Of a DNA stretch of 64,000 nucleotides, positions 26,992 to 35,207 are shown in pieces. Numbering within the stretch: position 1 is the stretch's first letter; the number at the start of each line of letters is the position of its first letter. Location of the stretch: assembly GCA_039920665.1 (NCBI GenBank), contig JBDSDH010000141.1, positions 1 to 64,000 on the forward strand, in the 5' to 3' direction. The position numbers and the translations under genes were made by a program. This DNA comes from WLMZ01 sp039920665 (GTDB lineage Bacteria; Actinomycetota; Acidimicrobiia; Acidimicrobiales; Ilumatobacteraceae). Under the pieces are notes generated by a model. That model was not told the DNA's origin and searched no databases. It saw nothing but the letters and a program-made list of their open reading frames with translations.

Positions 26992-27519
26992 TCATCCGAG
27001 CGCGAGACGGAACGCGAGGAACCCGACATCGACCTCGGGTGCGACGTGCACGACCCGGTCGCGATCGGGCACACGCCCGAAACCGTGGCGCCCGTCGAGG
27101 CGGTGGGCGGCGACCATCCAGGTGCCGGAGTAGATGAACGCCGCTGAGTGATTGCGGGTTCGGGCGAGATCGGTACACGCGGTGGTCAGCGCGTCGCCGG
27201 TGCCTCGACCCTGGGCGGTGAGGTCGACCGCCAGCATCCGAAAGCTGGCCTCGTCGTCGGAGAGCAACTCGGCGTTCGGGCTCGACGGGTCGTTGACAGA
27301 GGTGACGCACCCGAGCGGGGTCTCGAGACGGTCGTCGCCGAAGGCCCCCAGGACGAGATCGGTCTCGATCCGGTTCGCGATGTCGATCAGTTCGTTGCTG
27401 GAGGAATCGTCGGGCGGCTAGCCCGGAAATGCGACGTACGACGCGAGCAGCATCCGGCCAATGGCGGCGAGGTCGTCGTCGAGCGTGAGCGGTCGGATAT
27501 GGATCGGCACGGCCGCCAT
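26992..27519 (-). pseudogene. GNAT acetyltransferase interrupted by one amber codon
   Basis: Reading one frame gives a complete GNAT of about 174 residues: MAAVPIHIRPLTLDDDLAA at the start, the acetyl-CoA site ASFRMLAVDLTAQGRGTGDA, and WMVAAHRLDGRHGFGRVPDRD at the end. A single TAG at 27418-27420 follows SYVAFPG, where related proteins usually have tryptophan (one base from TGG). No frameshift accompanies it and the rest keeps coding character. The ATG overlaps the stop of the M23 gene (TGATG), so it is translationally coupled. It is a recent nonsense pseudogene, a sequencing error, or a readthrough gene. Confidence 0.75.
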
Positions 27520-28499
27520 CAGGCGTCGGCCGCGTTCGGATCGGCCATGGCCTCGGCGCAGGCGTTCGGGTTGGCAGCCAGCCACTGGTCGATCTCGGGC
27601 TTGGGGCTCAGTTGCTCGCCGCGCTTCCATGCGTCGAGGTACGGCCAGGGCCAGATCACGCCTCGTCGCACCGACCACTCCTGACCCGGACACGGAGGCG
27701 AAATGGCGATGTGGACGTGGCATGCGCCGGCACGGCCGGACATCCCGATCCGGCCGATCGTGTCGCCGATCGCAATCCGATGACCGGGCACGAGTGCATC
27801 GTCGATCGACTCGAAGTGGGCGAAGTAGTAGCGCACGCCGTCGTCACCGAGCAGCGCAACCGACCGTCCACCTCGCCGGGCAGGATTGTCGGTCGATGCG
27901 TCGTACAGATTCTCGCGACGCACCTCGAGCAGCGAGCCGTTGACCGGCGAGATCACACGCGTACCGCAGCCGCCAGCGAACACGTCGCTGGCCGGGTAGT
28001 CATGGTGCTCATGGGCGTAGGAGAAGTTGACTCCGTCGCCGATCGGCACGCCGTAGGGCGTCGATCCGGCCGTTGCCGCCGTCGGAGGCGCTGCCGTGGC
28101 GGGAGTCGTTGCGGCGGGGGTGGTTGGGGGCACCGATGTTGTCGCACCGGCCGAGGTCGGGGCGCCGATCGAGGTCGAAGGAATTGGCTCGACGGTTGTC
28201 GTGGTTGTCGTGGTTGTCGTGGTTGTCGTGGTCGTCGTGGTCGTGGTGGCTGCAGTGGCCGGCGACGCCACGGTGGTCGGGATCACCGTCGACGAGATCA
28301 CGGCGGTCGAGGACACGAGCGACATGGATGCAGAATCGGCCGCCCCGCTCGTCTCGTCCGGAGCGTGGACCTCGCTTGCGCACGCCGTCACCGTCAGTAC
28401 TCCTGCGACAACCCACGCCCACGCCCACGCCCACGTCGGTGAGGCGCCGCCCACGTTGCGACAGGAAGCCGACGTGGGTGTGTCGTGTCTCACGGCCAT
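27519..28499 (-). CDS. M23-type metallopeptidase lipoprotein
   Basis: 326 residues. The N-terminal hydrophobic stretch WVVAGVLTVTAC carries a lipobox (VTAC), so the mature protein is probably lipid-anchored outside the membrane. A Thr-rich linker with 18 consecutive Thr follows. The C-terminal domain has FSYAHEHHDYPASDVFAGG and GACHVHIAISPPC, which match the His/Asp and HxH zinc ligands of M23 (LytM) peptidases in a variant HHDYP form seen in actinobacteria. It probably cleaves peptidoglycan cross-bridges or acts as a non-catalytic activator. A TACGGT hexamer stands near the start, and a GTG two codons later could be the true start. Confidence 0.82.
   Translation of the reverse strand: MAVRHDTPTSASCRNVGGASPTWAWAWAWVVAGVLTVTACASEVHAPDETSGAADSASMSLVSSTAVISSTVIPTTVASPATAATTTTTTTTTTTTTTTTTTVEPIPSTSIGAPTSAGATTSVPPTTPAATTPATAAPPTAATAGSTPYGVPIGDGVNFSYAHEHHDYPASDVFAGGCGTRVISPVNGSLLEVRRENLYDASTDNPARRGGRSVALLGDDGVRYYFAHFESIDDALVPGHRIAIGDTIGRIGMSGRAGACHVHIAISPPCPGQEWSVRRGVIWPWPYLDAWKRGEQLSPKPEIDQWLAANPNACAEAMADPNAADA
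28194..28246. repeat. Degenerate triplet repeat coding poly-Thr
   Basis: Repeated GTYGTNGTG-type triplets on the plus strand encode the uninterrupted Thr run of the M23 lipoprotein on the minus strand. Mixed ACN codons are used, so this is less slippage-prone than a pure microsatellite. Confidence 0.8.
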
Positions 28500-28638
28500 C
28501 GGCCATCGACCGTAGCCTGCCGCTGGCAAGGTCGACCGGGCGGGTTGAGAGCATGCGCGAAATGACTGGAAATGTCCGACGTACCGTCTCAGCCCATGGA
28601 GTTCGGTGGGTCATCGGCCCGGGAGTGGAGCGGTGTCG

Positions 28639-28644
28639 TATTGT
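28639..28644 (+). promoter_or_regulatory. -10 hexamer of a leaderless promoter
   Basis: TATTGT ends 6 bases before the GTG start of the molybdenum hydroxylase large subunit and fixes that start 15 codons inside the longest open frame. Confidence 0.5.
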
Positions 28645-28650
28645 GGCCCG

Positions 28651-30954
28651 GTGACTCTGACCCACACCGATCGCCAGGTCGATCAACCGCGCGCTCAACC
28701 ACCACGATTCGTACGTGCCGATGGACCCGACAAGGTCACCGGCAGCGGGCGGTACACGGCCGACCTGTCGCTCACCGGCATGTTGGCCGCCAAGTTCCGC
28801 TATGCCGACATCAGCCATGGCCGGATCACCAAGCTCGACACCACCGCGGCGAGGGCGATGCCCGGTGTGTTCGCCGTGCTGACTCAGGCCGATGTCCCCG
28901 ATGTGCGCTTCGGTCCGTTCGTCGCCGATCGCACCTTGTTCGCCAAGGACTTCGTCCGGTTCGAGGGTGAGATCGTCGCTGCCGTCGCCGCCGCTACTCC
29001 TGAGATCGCGGCCGCTGCTGCTGCTGCCATCGTGGTCGAATACGAACCGCTGCCGGTGATCACCGATCTCGAAGCCGCGCTCGCCGCCGATTCTGCGCTC
29101 GTTCACGAAGGCTGGGCTGCTTACGGCCAGGCCGATCCGGTGGTTCGCGATCGAAACGATGCGTCGTTCTCGTCGATCACCAAGGGTGATGTCGAGGCCG
29201 GGATGGCCGAGGCCGATCACATCGTCACCAGTCGCTACGTCGCCGACGGCTGCCACGCCGCGCCGATCGAACCTCGCGCCGTCGTTGCCCAGTGGGAGGG
29301 CAACAAGGTCACGATCTGGACCAGCACCCAGGTGCCGTTCGATGCTCGGGCCGGTGTGTGCGAGACACTCGAACTGCCGGCCAACCGGGTTCGGATCATC
29401 GTGCCCCACCTCGGTGGAGGGTTCGGCGGCAAGTGCGGCTTCCACTACGAAGCCCACATCGCAGCGTTGGCGAGAGCTGCCAAGCGCCCGGTGCGACTGC
29501 TGTTCTCGCGCCGCGAAGAGTTCCTGGCCCCCGACCGGCGACGGGAGGGGATGATCATCGACATCACCACCGGCGTCCGCAACGACGGCACGATCACCGC
29601 CCGAACCGGCTGGGTTGCGCTCGACAATGGCGCCTACACCGCCGACGCCGGGTTCTTCCCGCAGCTCGTCGCGATGCACGTCGCCGGTCCGTATCGGATC
29701 CCCAATGTGCACGTCGCTGCCCACCTCGTTTACACCAACCTCCAGCCGTCCGGGTCGGTGCGGGCACCAACCGCGCCGCAGGCCTGCTGGGCCCTCGAAT
29801 CGCACACCGACGAGGTCGCCAAGGTGCTCGGGATGGATCCGCTCGCGTTCCGCAAGCTGAACGCAGTCGACACGGGTGCGGTTGGACCGAGCGGGCAGAC
29901 GTTCGGTGAGATCGGCGTGCAGCGTTGTCTCGACCAAGCAACAGCGCTCGTCGGCTACGGCGAGCCACTGCCTGACGACGAAGCCATCGGGATCGCGATC
30001 GGATGGTGGCCGAGCTTCAGCGTGCCGTCCGGTGCGTACATCAAGCTCGATGGTGACGGCAGTGGCCAGATCATCACCGGTGCCCAGGAGTGCGGCACGG
30101 GTGCGGTGATGACCCTGCGTCAGCTCGCCGCCGACGAACTCGGGATGGATCCCGAGGACTTCCAGCTGATCTACCAGGACACCAGCGTTGCCCCGTACGA
30201 CATGGGTGCGACCGGGTCGCAGACGCTGTTCAACAACGGTCGTGCAGTCGTCGCCGCAGCGGGCCAGATCGCCGAGCAACTGCGCAACCTGGCCGCCGAG
30301 CATCTCGAGGCGGCCTCGGCTGACATCGTGCTCGCCAACGGTCACGCCCACGTCAACGGAACCCCTGCCACCACCGTCTCGATCGTCGAACTGGCAGGCA
30401 TCGCATCGGGTGGTGAGCTGCTGATCGGCCATGGCTCCGGGACCCCGCCGCCGGCCCCACTGCTCGTTGGATCCAGCTGCGTCGGAGATCTTGGGATGGC
30501 TGCCTTCGTCGCTCCTCAGTTCTCGTGCCATGCGGTGCGAGTTCGGCTCGATCGTGACACCGGCGTGGTGCGCGTGCTCGAAGTCGGCGCAGCGCACGAT
30601 TCGGGCACGATCATCAACGAGGTCGGCGCAGTCGGTCAGGTCGAAGGCGGGGTGATGATGGGCGTCGGCCAGGCGCTCACCGAGGGCACCCTCTACGACG
30701 ACCAGGCCCGCCAGCGCAACGCCGGCCTGCTCGAGTACAAGTTGCAGACGTGCGCTGATGCGCCGGTCATCCGCACCCACTTCGTCCAGATCGTCACCCC
30801 CGATGCGGGGCCACGCGGCGCCAAGGGATTGGCCGAAGCACCGAACGTGGCGACCGCCGCGGCGATCGCCAATGCGATCGCGAAGTTGGTCGGCCAACCG
30901 ATCCGACAACTGCCGATGACCGCTGAGCGGGTGTGGGGAGTGATGCAGTCGTGA
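28651..30954 (+). CDS. Molybdenum hydroxylase large (molybdopterin-binding) subunit, xanthine dehydrogenase family
   Basis: 767 residues. KVTGSGRYTADLSLTGMLAAKFRYADISHGRI opens the a/b hammerhead domain. IVPHLGGGFGGKCGFHYEAHIAALA, CGTGAVMTLRQLAADELG and the C-terminal GAKGLAEAPNVATAAAIANAI are molybdopterin cytosine dinucleotide contacts. Near residue 370 the active-site loop reads SGSVRAPTAPQ, unlike the AYxCSFR of form I CO dehydrogenase or the AYRGAGR of form II. It therefore belongs to a less-studied branch. Substrate is unknown. Its stop overlaps the FAD subunit start by 4 bases. Confidence 0.9.
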   Translation: MTLTHTDRQVDQPRAQPPRFVRADGPDKVTGSGRYTADLSLTGMLAAKFRYADISHGRITKLDTTAARAMPGVFAVLTQADVPDVRFGPFVADRTLFAKDFVRFEGEIVAAVAAATPEIAAAAAAAIVVEYEPLPVITDLEAALAADSALVHEGWAAYGQADPVVRDRNDASFSSITKGDVEAGMAEADHIVTSRYVADGCHAAPIEPRAVVAQWEGNKVTIWTSTQVPFDARAGVCETLELPANRVRIIVPHLGGGFGGKCGFHYEAHIAALARAAKRPVRLLFSRREEFLAPDRRREGMIIDITTGVRNDGTITARTGWVALDNGAYTADAGFFPQLVAMHVAGPYRIPNVHVAAHLVYTNLQPSGSVRAPTAPQACWALESHTDEVAKVLGMDPLAFRKLNAVDTGAVGPSGQTFGEIGVQRCLDQATALVGYGEPLPDDEAIGIAIGWWPSFSVPSGAYIKLDGDGSGQIITGAQECGTGAVMTLRQLAADELGMDPEDFQLIYQDTSVAPYDMGATGSQTLFNNGRAVVAAAGQIAEQLRNLAAEHLEAASADIVLANGHAHVNGTPATTVSIVELAGIASGGELLIGHGSGTPPPAPLLVGSSCVGDLGMAAFVAPQFSCHAVRVRLDRDTGVVRVLEVGAAHDSGTIINEVGAVGQVEGGVMMGVGQALTEGTLYDDQARQRNAGLLEYKLQTCADAPVIRTHFVQIVTPDAGPRGAKGLAEAPNVATAAAIANAIAKLVGQPIRQLPMTAERVWGVMQS

Positions 30955-31847
30955 GCTTCACCATCGCCACGTCCATTGCCGATGCCATCGCCGTGATGGC
31001 CGAGGGCGCCAGGCCGGTCGCCGGCGGCAGCGATCTCGTCGTCGGTGCTCGCCACGGCAAGGCGCCGCTTCCGGAGTTCATGGTCGCGATCGACCGGATC
31101 AGCGAACTCGCCGACGTCACCGTCGACGGGTCGACGCTGCGAATCGGCGCCCTCGTCACCCACGCAACGCTGATGGCGCACCCGCTGATCGGCAACGACT
31201 ACAGCGGTCTCGCCGACGCGAGCGCGCTCGTTGGTTCGCCGAGCACGCGCAACGTCGGCACGATCGGCGGCAACGTGATGAACGCATCGCCGGCGATGGA
31301 CACGGGCGCGCCGCTGCTCGTGCTCGGCGCCACCGTCGAACTCACCTCGATCCGCGGCAGCCGCGAGATCCCGCTCGGCGAACTGTGGACCGGCCCCGGC
31401 CGTACGAGTGCCCTACCCGACGAGTTGTGCACCGCCGTACTGCTGCCGCATCGAGCGGCAAACGCTGGCAGCGCCTATGTGCGGCTCGAGTACCGGCGCG
31501 CGATGGAGATCGCTGTCGTCGGCGCAGCCGCTTCGGTGCTGCTCGCCTCCAACGGCACGATTGCCTCGGTCGACGTCGCCCTCACCGCCGTTGCTCCGAC
31601 GATCATCCGGGTCGACGGCATCGAAGCCCTCGCCGGGCTCTCGATCGCCGACGCTGCAACTGCGATCGCCGAGATCGCATCGGAGCAGGCGTCGCCGATC
31701 AGCGACGTGCGCGCCAGCGACCGTTACCGTCGCCACTGTGTCGGTGTGATGGCCCGCCGGGCACTCGAAGCAGCCGCTCGCCGAGCCGGCGGCGAATCGA
31801 TCGCCATACCCGTCAACCGCGCCCTCGGCATCGGAGCAGCACGATGA
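30951..31847 (+). CDS. Molybdenum hydroxylase medium (FAD-binding) subunit
   Basis: 298 residues from a GTG overlapping the previous stop. The FAD pyrophosphate motifs are RPVAGGSDLVVGARHGK near residue 25 and TRNVGTIGGNVMNASPAMD near 102-120. The C-terminal CO-dehydrogenase flavoprotein domain ends with RYRRHCVGVMARRALE. It carries electrons from the iron-sulfur subunit to the acceptor. The downstream ATGA overlap couples it to the small subunit. Confidence 0.92.
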   Translation: MSFTIATSIADAIAVMAEGARPVAGGSDLVVGARHGKAPLPEFMVAIDRISELADVTVDGSTLRIGALVTHATLMAHPLIGNDYSGLADASALVGSPSTRNVGTIGGNVMNASPAMDTGAPLLVLGATVELTSIRGSREIPLGELWTGPGRTSALPDELCTAVLLPHRAANAGSAYVRLEYRRAMEIAVVGAAASVLLASNGTIASVDVALTAVAPTIIRVDGIEALAGLSIADAATAIAEIASEQASPISDVRASDRYRRHCVGVMARRALEAAARRAGGESIAIPVNRALGIGAAR

Positions 31848-32320
31848 ACGTCCCACTCAAGATCGCTGTCGACCTCAACGTCAACGGCACCGACTATCCG
31901 GTCACCATCGATCAAGGTCGCAACCTGGTCAGCGTGATCCGCGGCGAAATCGGCCTCACCGGCACCAAGGAGGGCTGCGACGACTGCGAGTGCGGCGCAT
32001 GCATGGTCTTGCTCGATGGCCAGCCGGTGAATTCGTGTTCGTACCTCGCGGTCCAGGCCCGAGGTCGCCGGATCACCACGATCGAAGGGGTGATGAACGG
32101 CGACGAACTGCACCCGCTGCAGCGCAACCTGCTCGAAGCCGGCGGTGTGCAGTGTGGTTTCTGCACACCGGGGATGATCATGTCGGCTACGGCGCTGCTC
32201 GATCGCAACCCGACTCCGACCGAGGAAGAGATCCGGATCGGGCTCAGCGGGAACCTGTGCCGCTGCACCGGCTACGCCAAGATCGTCGCCGCCGTGCAGA
32301 CCACCGCAGCCGGGCTCTGA
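31844..32320 (+). CDS. Molybdenum hydroxylase small [2Fe-2S] subunit
   Basis: 158 residues. Ligands of the plant-type cluster are C45, C50, C53 and C65. Those of the second cluster are C104, C107, C139 and C141 (QCGFCTPGM and LCRCTGY). An additional cysteine, C48, sits within the first motif (GCDDCECGAC), where Gly or Glu is usual. It transfers electrons between the molybdenum centre and FAD. The large-medium-small order is the reverse of many cox operons. No maturation gene (XdhC/CoxF-like) follows, and the next gene is convergent. Confidence 0.93.
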   Translation: MNVPLKIAVDLNVNGTDYPVTIDQGRNLVSVIRGEIGLTGTKEGCDDCECGACMVLLDGQPVNSCSYLAVQARGRRITTIEGVMNGDELHPLQRNLLEAGGVQCGFCTPGMIMSATALLDRNPTPTEEEIRIGLSGNLCRCTGYAKIVAAVQTTAAGL

Positions 32321-32426
32321 CGCCACCGGGGCTCGCCGCGCCAGAAGCGCGACGGCATGCAGCACTGTGTGCACACTCGCAGCGGGGTTCGTCGGATCGA
32401 TACACAGTCGCGAGGGTGATGCGGCG

Positions 32427-34130
32427 TCAGGTCGAAAGCCAGATCGCTTCGTCGGACCCGAGCGTTGGCGTGCTGGCGTCGATCGTTGCGGATGTGAGCA
32501 GCACCTGCGCACCCTCGGGCAGCGGGTACGGCTCGGTACCGAAGTTGACGATGCATCGAAAGCCCAGTTCGCGGGTGAACGACAGCACGTCGGGTGCCGG
32601 GTCGTCATCCCACGTCAGCGTGCCGTCGCCGAGAGCGGGGTTGCGCCGCCGCTCGGCGAGCGCAGTGCGGTACAGGTGGAGGTGACTGGTCGGGTCGGAC
32701 TCCTGAGCGGCTGCAGTGAGGGTGACCCAACGATCCGGCTGGGGCAGCCATGGTGGCGAATCGGCGGATCCGAACCCGAACGGTGCCGCATCGCCCGACC
32801 ACGGGATCGGCACTCGGCAACCATCACGACCACGCGAGGTGTGGTTCGACCGCTCCCAGATCGGATCCTGGAGCAGCTCGTCGGCGATGTCCTCGACCTC
32901 GTCGAGGCCGAGTTCGTCGCCCTGATAGACGTACGCCCCACCGGGCAACGCGAGCTCGAGCAACACGGCTGCCCGCGCCCGCTTTCGGCCGAGGCCGAGA
33001 TCTGTCTCGCCATCGGGAACTCGGCCGACCCCGGCGAACGACGCCATGTCCAGTCCGTCCGCCGTGAAGCGTGCGCCGGTGATCGGACGGCCGTAGCGGG
33101 TGACGACGCGGGTCGTGTCGTGGTTGGCGAGGACCCAGGTTGCCGGTGCGCCGACTGCTGCCGTCGCGCCGAGAGTCAGATCGATCACGCTGCGCTGTGA
33201 TGCTGCTGTCCACTCGCACATCAAGGCATCGAAGTTGAACGTGGTGTGCAGTTCGTCGGGGCGGACATACTTGGCGAGCTCGGTGGCCGGGGTGAGCCAC
33301 GCTTCGGAGACGAAGACGCGCGCGCCGAGATCGCTGTCGGCGTAGGAGTCGGCCACCGTGCGCCACCGCCGGAGGATGTCGTGGACGTGGGGCTGGTTGA
33401 TGTACGGCGTGCCGGTGAGCGTGGTGGCCATCGGGCGGCCCTTGGCATCGACGGCGAGGTCGGGCAGGCCGGGTGCCTTGGCCATCGAGTTGGCGACGTC
33501 GATCCGGAATCCGTCGACACCGCGGTCGAACCAGAATCGCAGGATCGAGTCGAACTCGTCGGCGACCGCCGGGTTCTCCCAGTTCCAATCAGGCTGCTCG
33601 GGCGTGAACAGATGCAGGAACCATTGGCCCGGCGTTCGATCGGGGTTCGTCGTGCGCTCCCAGGCCGGGCCGCCGAACATCGCCGGCCAGTTGTTGGGTG
33701 GCAGCTCGCCGGCGTCGCCGCCACCGTCGCGGAAGATGAACAGGTCGCGTTCTGGCGAACCGGGCGCAGCAGCGAGTGCGGCCTTGAACCACGGGTGATG
33801 GTCGCTGCAGTGGTTGGGAACGAGATCGATCAGGATCCGAATGCCCAGCTCGTGAGCGGTGGCAACGAGCTGATCGGCCTCGGTGAGTGTGCCGAACTCG
33901 GGCAGGATGTCGCGGTAGTCGGCGACATCGTAGCCGCCATCGGCGAGGGGCGATCGGTACCACGGGCTGATCCAGATCGCATCGACGCCGAGGTCGGCCA
34001 GGTAACCGAGTCGGTCGATGATGCCGGCCAGGTCGCCCGTGCCGTCACCATCGGCATCGGCGAACGAGCGTGGGTACACCTGGTAGACGACGGCACGTCG
34101 CCACCAGTCGGGATCCATGGGCAGAGTCAC
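32427..34130 (-). CDS. GH13 alpha-glucosidase (oligo-1,6-glucosidase / alpha-1,4-glucosidase type)
   Basis: A 567-residue alpha-amylase-family enzyme. VVYQVYPRSFADADGDGTGDLAGI is the start of the barrel and calcium loop, and DLVPNHCSDHHPWF is region I. Catalytic residues are D211 (GFRIDVANS), E276 (FVSEAWLTP) and D338 (LANHDTTR). QPDWNWENP and the length fit exo-acting alpha-glucosidases. No signal peptide is present, so it acts on imported oligosaccharides. The GTG follows a TAGGGT hexamer by 6 bases. No sugar transporter or LacI regulator is adjacent. Confidence 0.92.
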   Translation of the reverse strand: MTLPMDPDWWRRAVVYQVYPRSFADADGDGTGDLAGIIDRLGYLADLGVDAIWISPWYRSPLADGGYDVADYRDILPEFGTLTEADQLVATAHELGIRILIDLVPNHCSDHHPWFKAALAAAPGSPERDLFIFRDGGGDAGELPPNNWPAMFGGPAWERTTNPDRTPGQWFLHLFTPEQPDWNWENPAVADEFDSILRFWFDRGVDGFRIDVANSMAKAPGLPDLAVDAKGRPMATTLTGTPYINQPHVHDILRRWRTVADSYADSDLGARVFVSEAWLTPATELAKYVRPDELHTTFNFDALMCEWTAASQRSVIDLTLGATAAVGAPATWVLANHDTTRVVTRYGRPITGARFTADGLDMASFAGVGRVPDGETDLGLGRKRARAAVLLELALPGGAYVYQGDELGLDEVEDIADELLQDPIWERSNHTSRGRDGCRVPIPWSGDAAPFGFGSADSPPWLPQPDRWVTLTAAAQESDPTSHLHLYRTALAERRRNPALGDGTLTWDDDPAPDVLSFTRELGFRCIVNFGTEPYPLPEGAQVLLTSATIDASTPTLGSDEAIWLST

Positions 34131-34136
34131 CCCGCC

Positions 34137-34142
34137 ACCCTA
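34137..34142 (-). promoter_or_regulatory. -10 hexamer of a leaderless promoter for the GH13 gene
   Basis: On the minus strand TAGGGT ends 6 bases before the GTG start. Confidence 0.45.
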
Positions 34143-34175
34143 CGGAACCTCCGACGCCGGATGCGCGCCGTCGGT

Positions 34176-34217
34176 CTGTGTCACCACACAGCCGGAATAT
34201 GGGAGGCGGTGACACAG
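34176..34217. promoter_or_regulatory. Inverted repeat upstream of the GH13 gene
   Basis: CTGTGTCAC (34176-34184) and GTGACACAG (34209-34217) are perfect 9-base arms with a 24-base spacer. The left arm also begins a shorter hairpin CTGTGT-CACC-ACACAG. The element lies between the end of the LLM gene and the GH13 promoter, so it may be an operator or a 3' structure of the upstream operon. Confidence 0.4.
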
Positions 34218-34238
34218 AAGTCTCAACCGAGGTGTTGG

Positions 34239-35207
34239 TCAGGTGCCGGTCAGGCGTTGGACCAGGGGGCTGAACTGGTGGGCGCGGCCGGCGGGCAGGA
34301 CGTGGTACGAGTAGCCCCACCGCTCGCGGCGCTCGTGCAGTCGTTCGGTGATCTGGGTCTCGGTGCCGACCAACACGATCGGGGATGCAAGCACGTCCTC
34401 GGGCGCGGCGCCGAAGCCGGGGAACATCTTGGACGCGATCGCTTCGGCTTCCGCCGAGGTCCCGGTGACCACCGCAGCCGCCATCCAGGCGTTGACCTCG
34501 AGGCTGTCGAAGCGGTCGCCGGCCGCAGCTCGGATCCACTCGAACTTCTCGTCGATCGGACCGGTGAGTGCGTCACGACCCGCAGTGCCTCGCAGCGTCG
34601 CGCTCGGCAGCGATGGGTTGACGCCGATGATGTCGGCGGCCTGGGCCGCGAATGTGAGGAGTCGCTTGCCGCCGCCGGCGATCAGGATCGGTGGGCCACC
34701 GGGCCGGTGCGGCTTGGGCGTGCCGTCGAGGGCGGTGATCCTGTAGTGATCGCCCTCGAACGTCAGTGGTTCCGGGCCGAACAAGCCACGAAGCACCGTG
34801 GTGTGTTCGATCAGTCGGCTGACTCGGACACCGGGCGAGTCCATCGCGATGCCGGTGGGGAAGTAGTCGGTCTCCTGATAGCCGGCACCGAGTCCGACCT
34901 CCAGCCGTCCGGCCGACATGATGTCGATCGAGGCGAGTTCGCGAGCGACGACGGCCGGGTGGCGGAAGTCGCAGGCGAACACCATCGGTGCGACGTGCAG
35001 GGTGGTCGTCGCGACAGCCGCAGCGGTCATCGCACTGATCGGTCCGAAGCCCTCGTGGAAATGGTCGGGGACGAACAGCGTCGAGTAGCCGAGCGATTCG
35101 ACCTCACGGGCCGTGTCCACCCACGACATGCCTTCGAACGGGTGCATCATCTCGACCCCGAATCTGAACCGGCGAGGATGGGTGACCGGTGGCACCACCG
35201 AACTCAT
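34239..35207 (-). CDS. LLM-class F420-dependent oxidoreductase (TIGR03621-like)
   Basis: 322 residues. FRFGVEMMHPFEGMSWVDTAREVESLGYSTLFVPDHF opens a luciferase-like barrel, LHVAPMVFACDFRHPAVVARELASID is the central strand, and LEVGLGAGYQETDYFPTGI is the cofactor loop. It overlaps the lyase gene upstream by 4 bases and is the last gene of the operon. A role in oxidising a product of that pathway is inferred from position only. Confidence 0.88.
   Translation of the reverse strand: MSSVVPPVTHPRRFRFGVEMMHPFEGMSWVDTAREVESLGYSTLFVPDHFHEGFGPISAMTAAAVATTTLHVAPMVFACDFRHPAVVARELASIDIMSAGRLEVGLGAGYQETDYFPTGIAMDSPGVRVSRLIEHTTVLRGLFGPEPLTFEGDHYRITALDGTPKPHRPGGPPILIAGGGKRLLTFAAQAADIIGVNPSLPSATLRGTAGRDALTGPIDEKFEWIRAAAGDRFDSLEVNAWMAAAVVTGTSAEAEAIASKMFPGFGAAPEDVLASPIVLVGTETQITERLHERRERWGYSYHVLPAGRAHQFSPLVQRLTGT

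Noticed and set aside
28194..28246. Triplet repeat array considered as a CRISPR-like or mobile element feature
   Set aside because: It is coding sequence for a poly-Thr linker, has no spacers, and no cas, transposase or integrase gene occurs in the window.
28009..30909. A 966-codon open frame on the minus strand opposite the molybdenum hydroxylase
   Set aside because: It mirrors the codon structure of the real plus-strand gene, has a residue composition typical of antisense frames in high-GC DNA (Arg/Asp/Val/Gly), and contains no recognisable domain.
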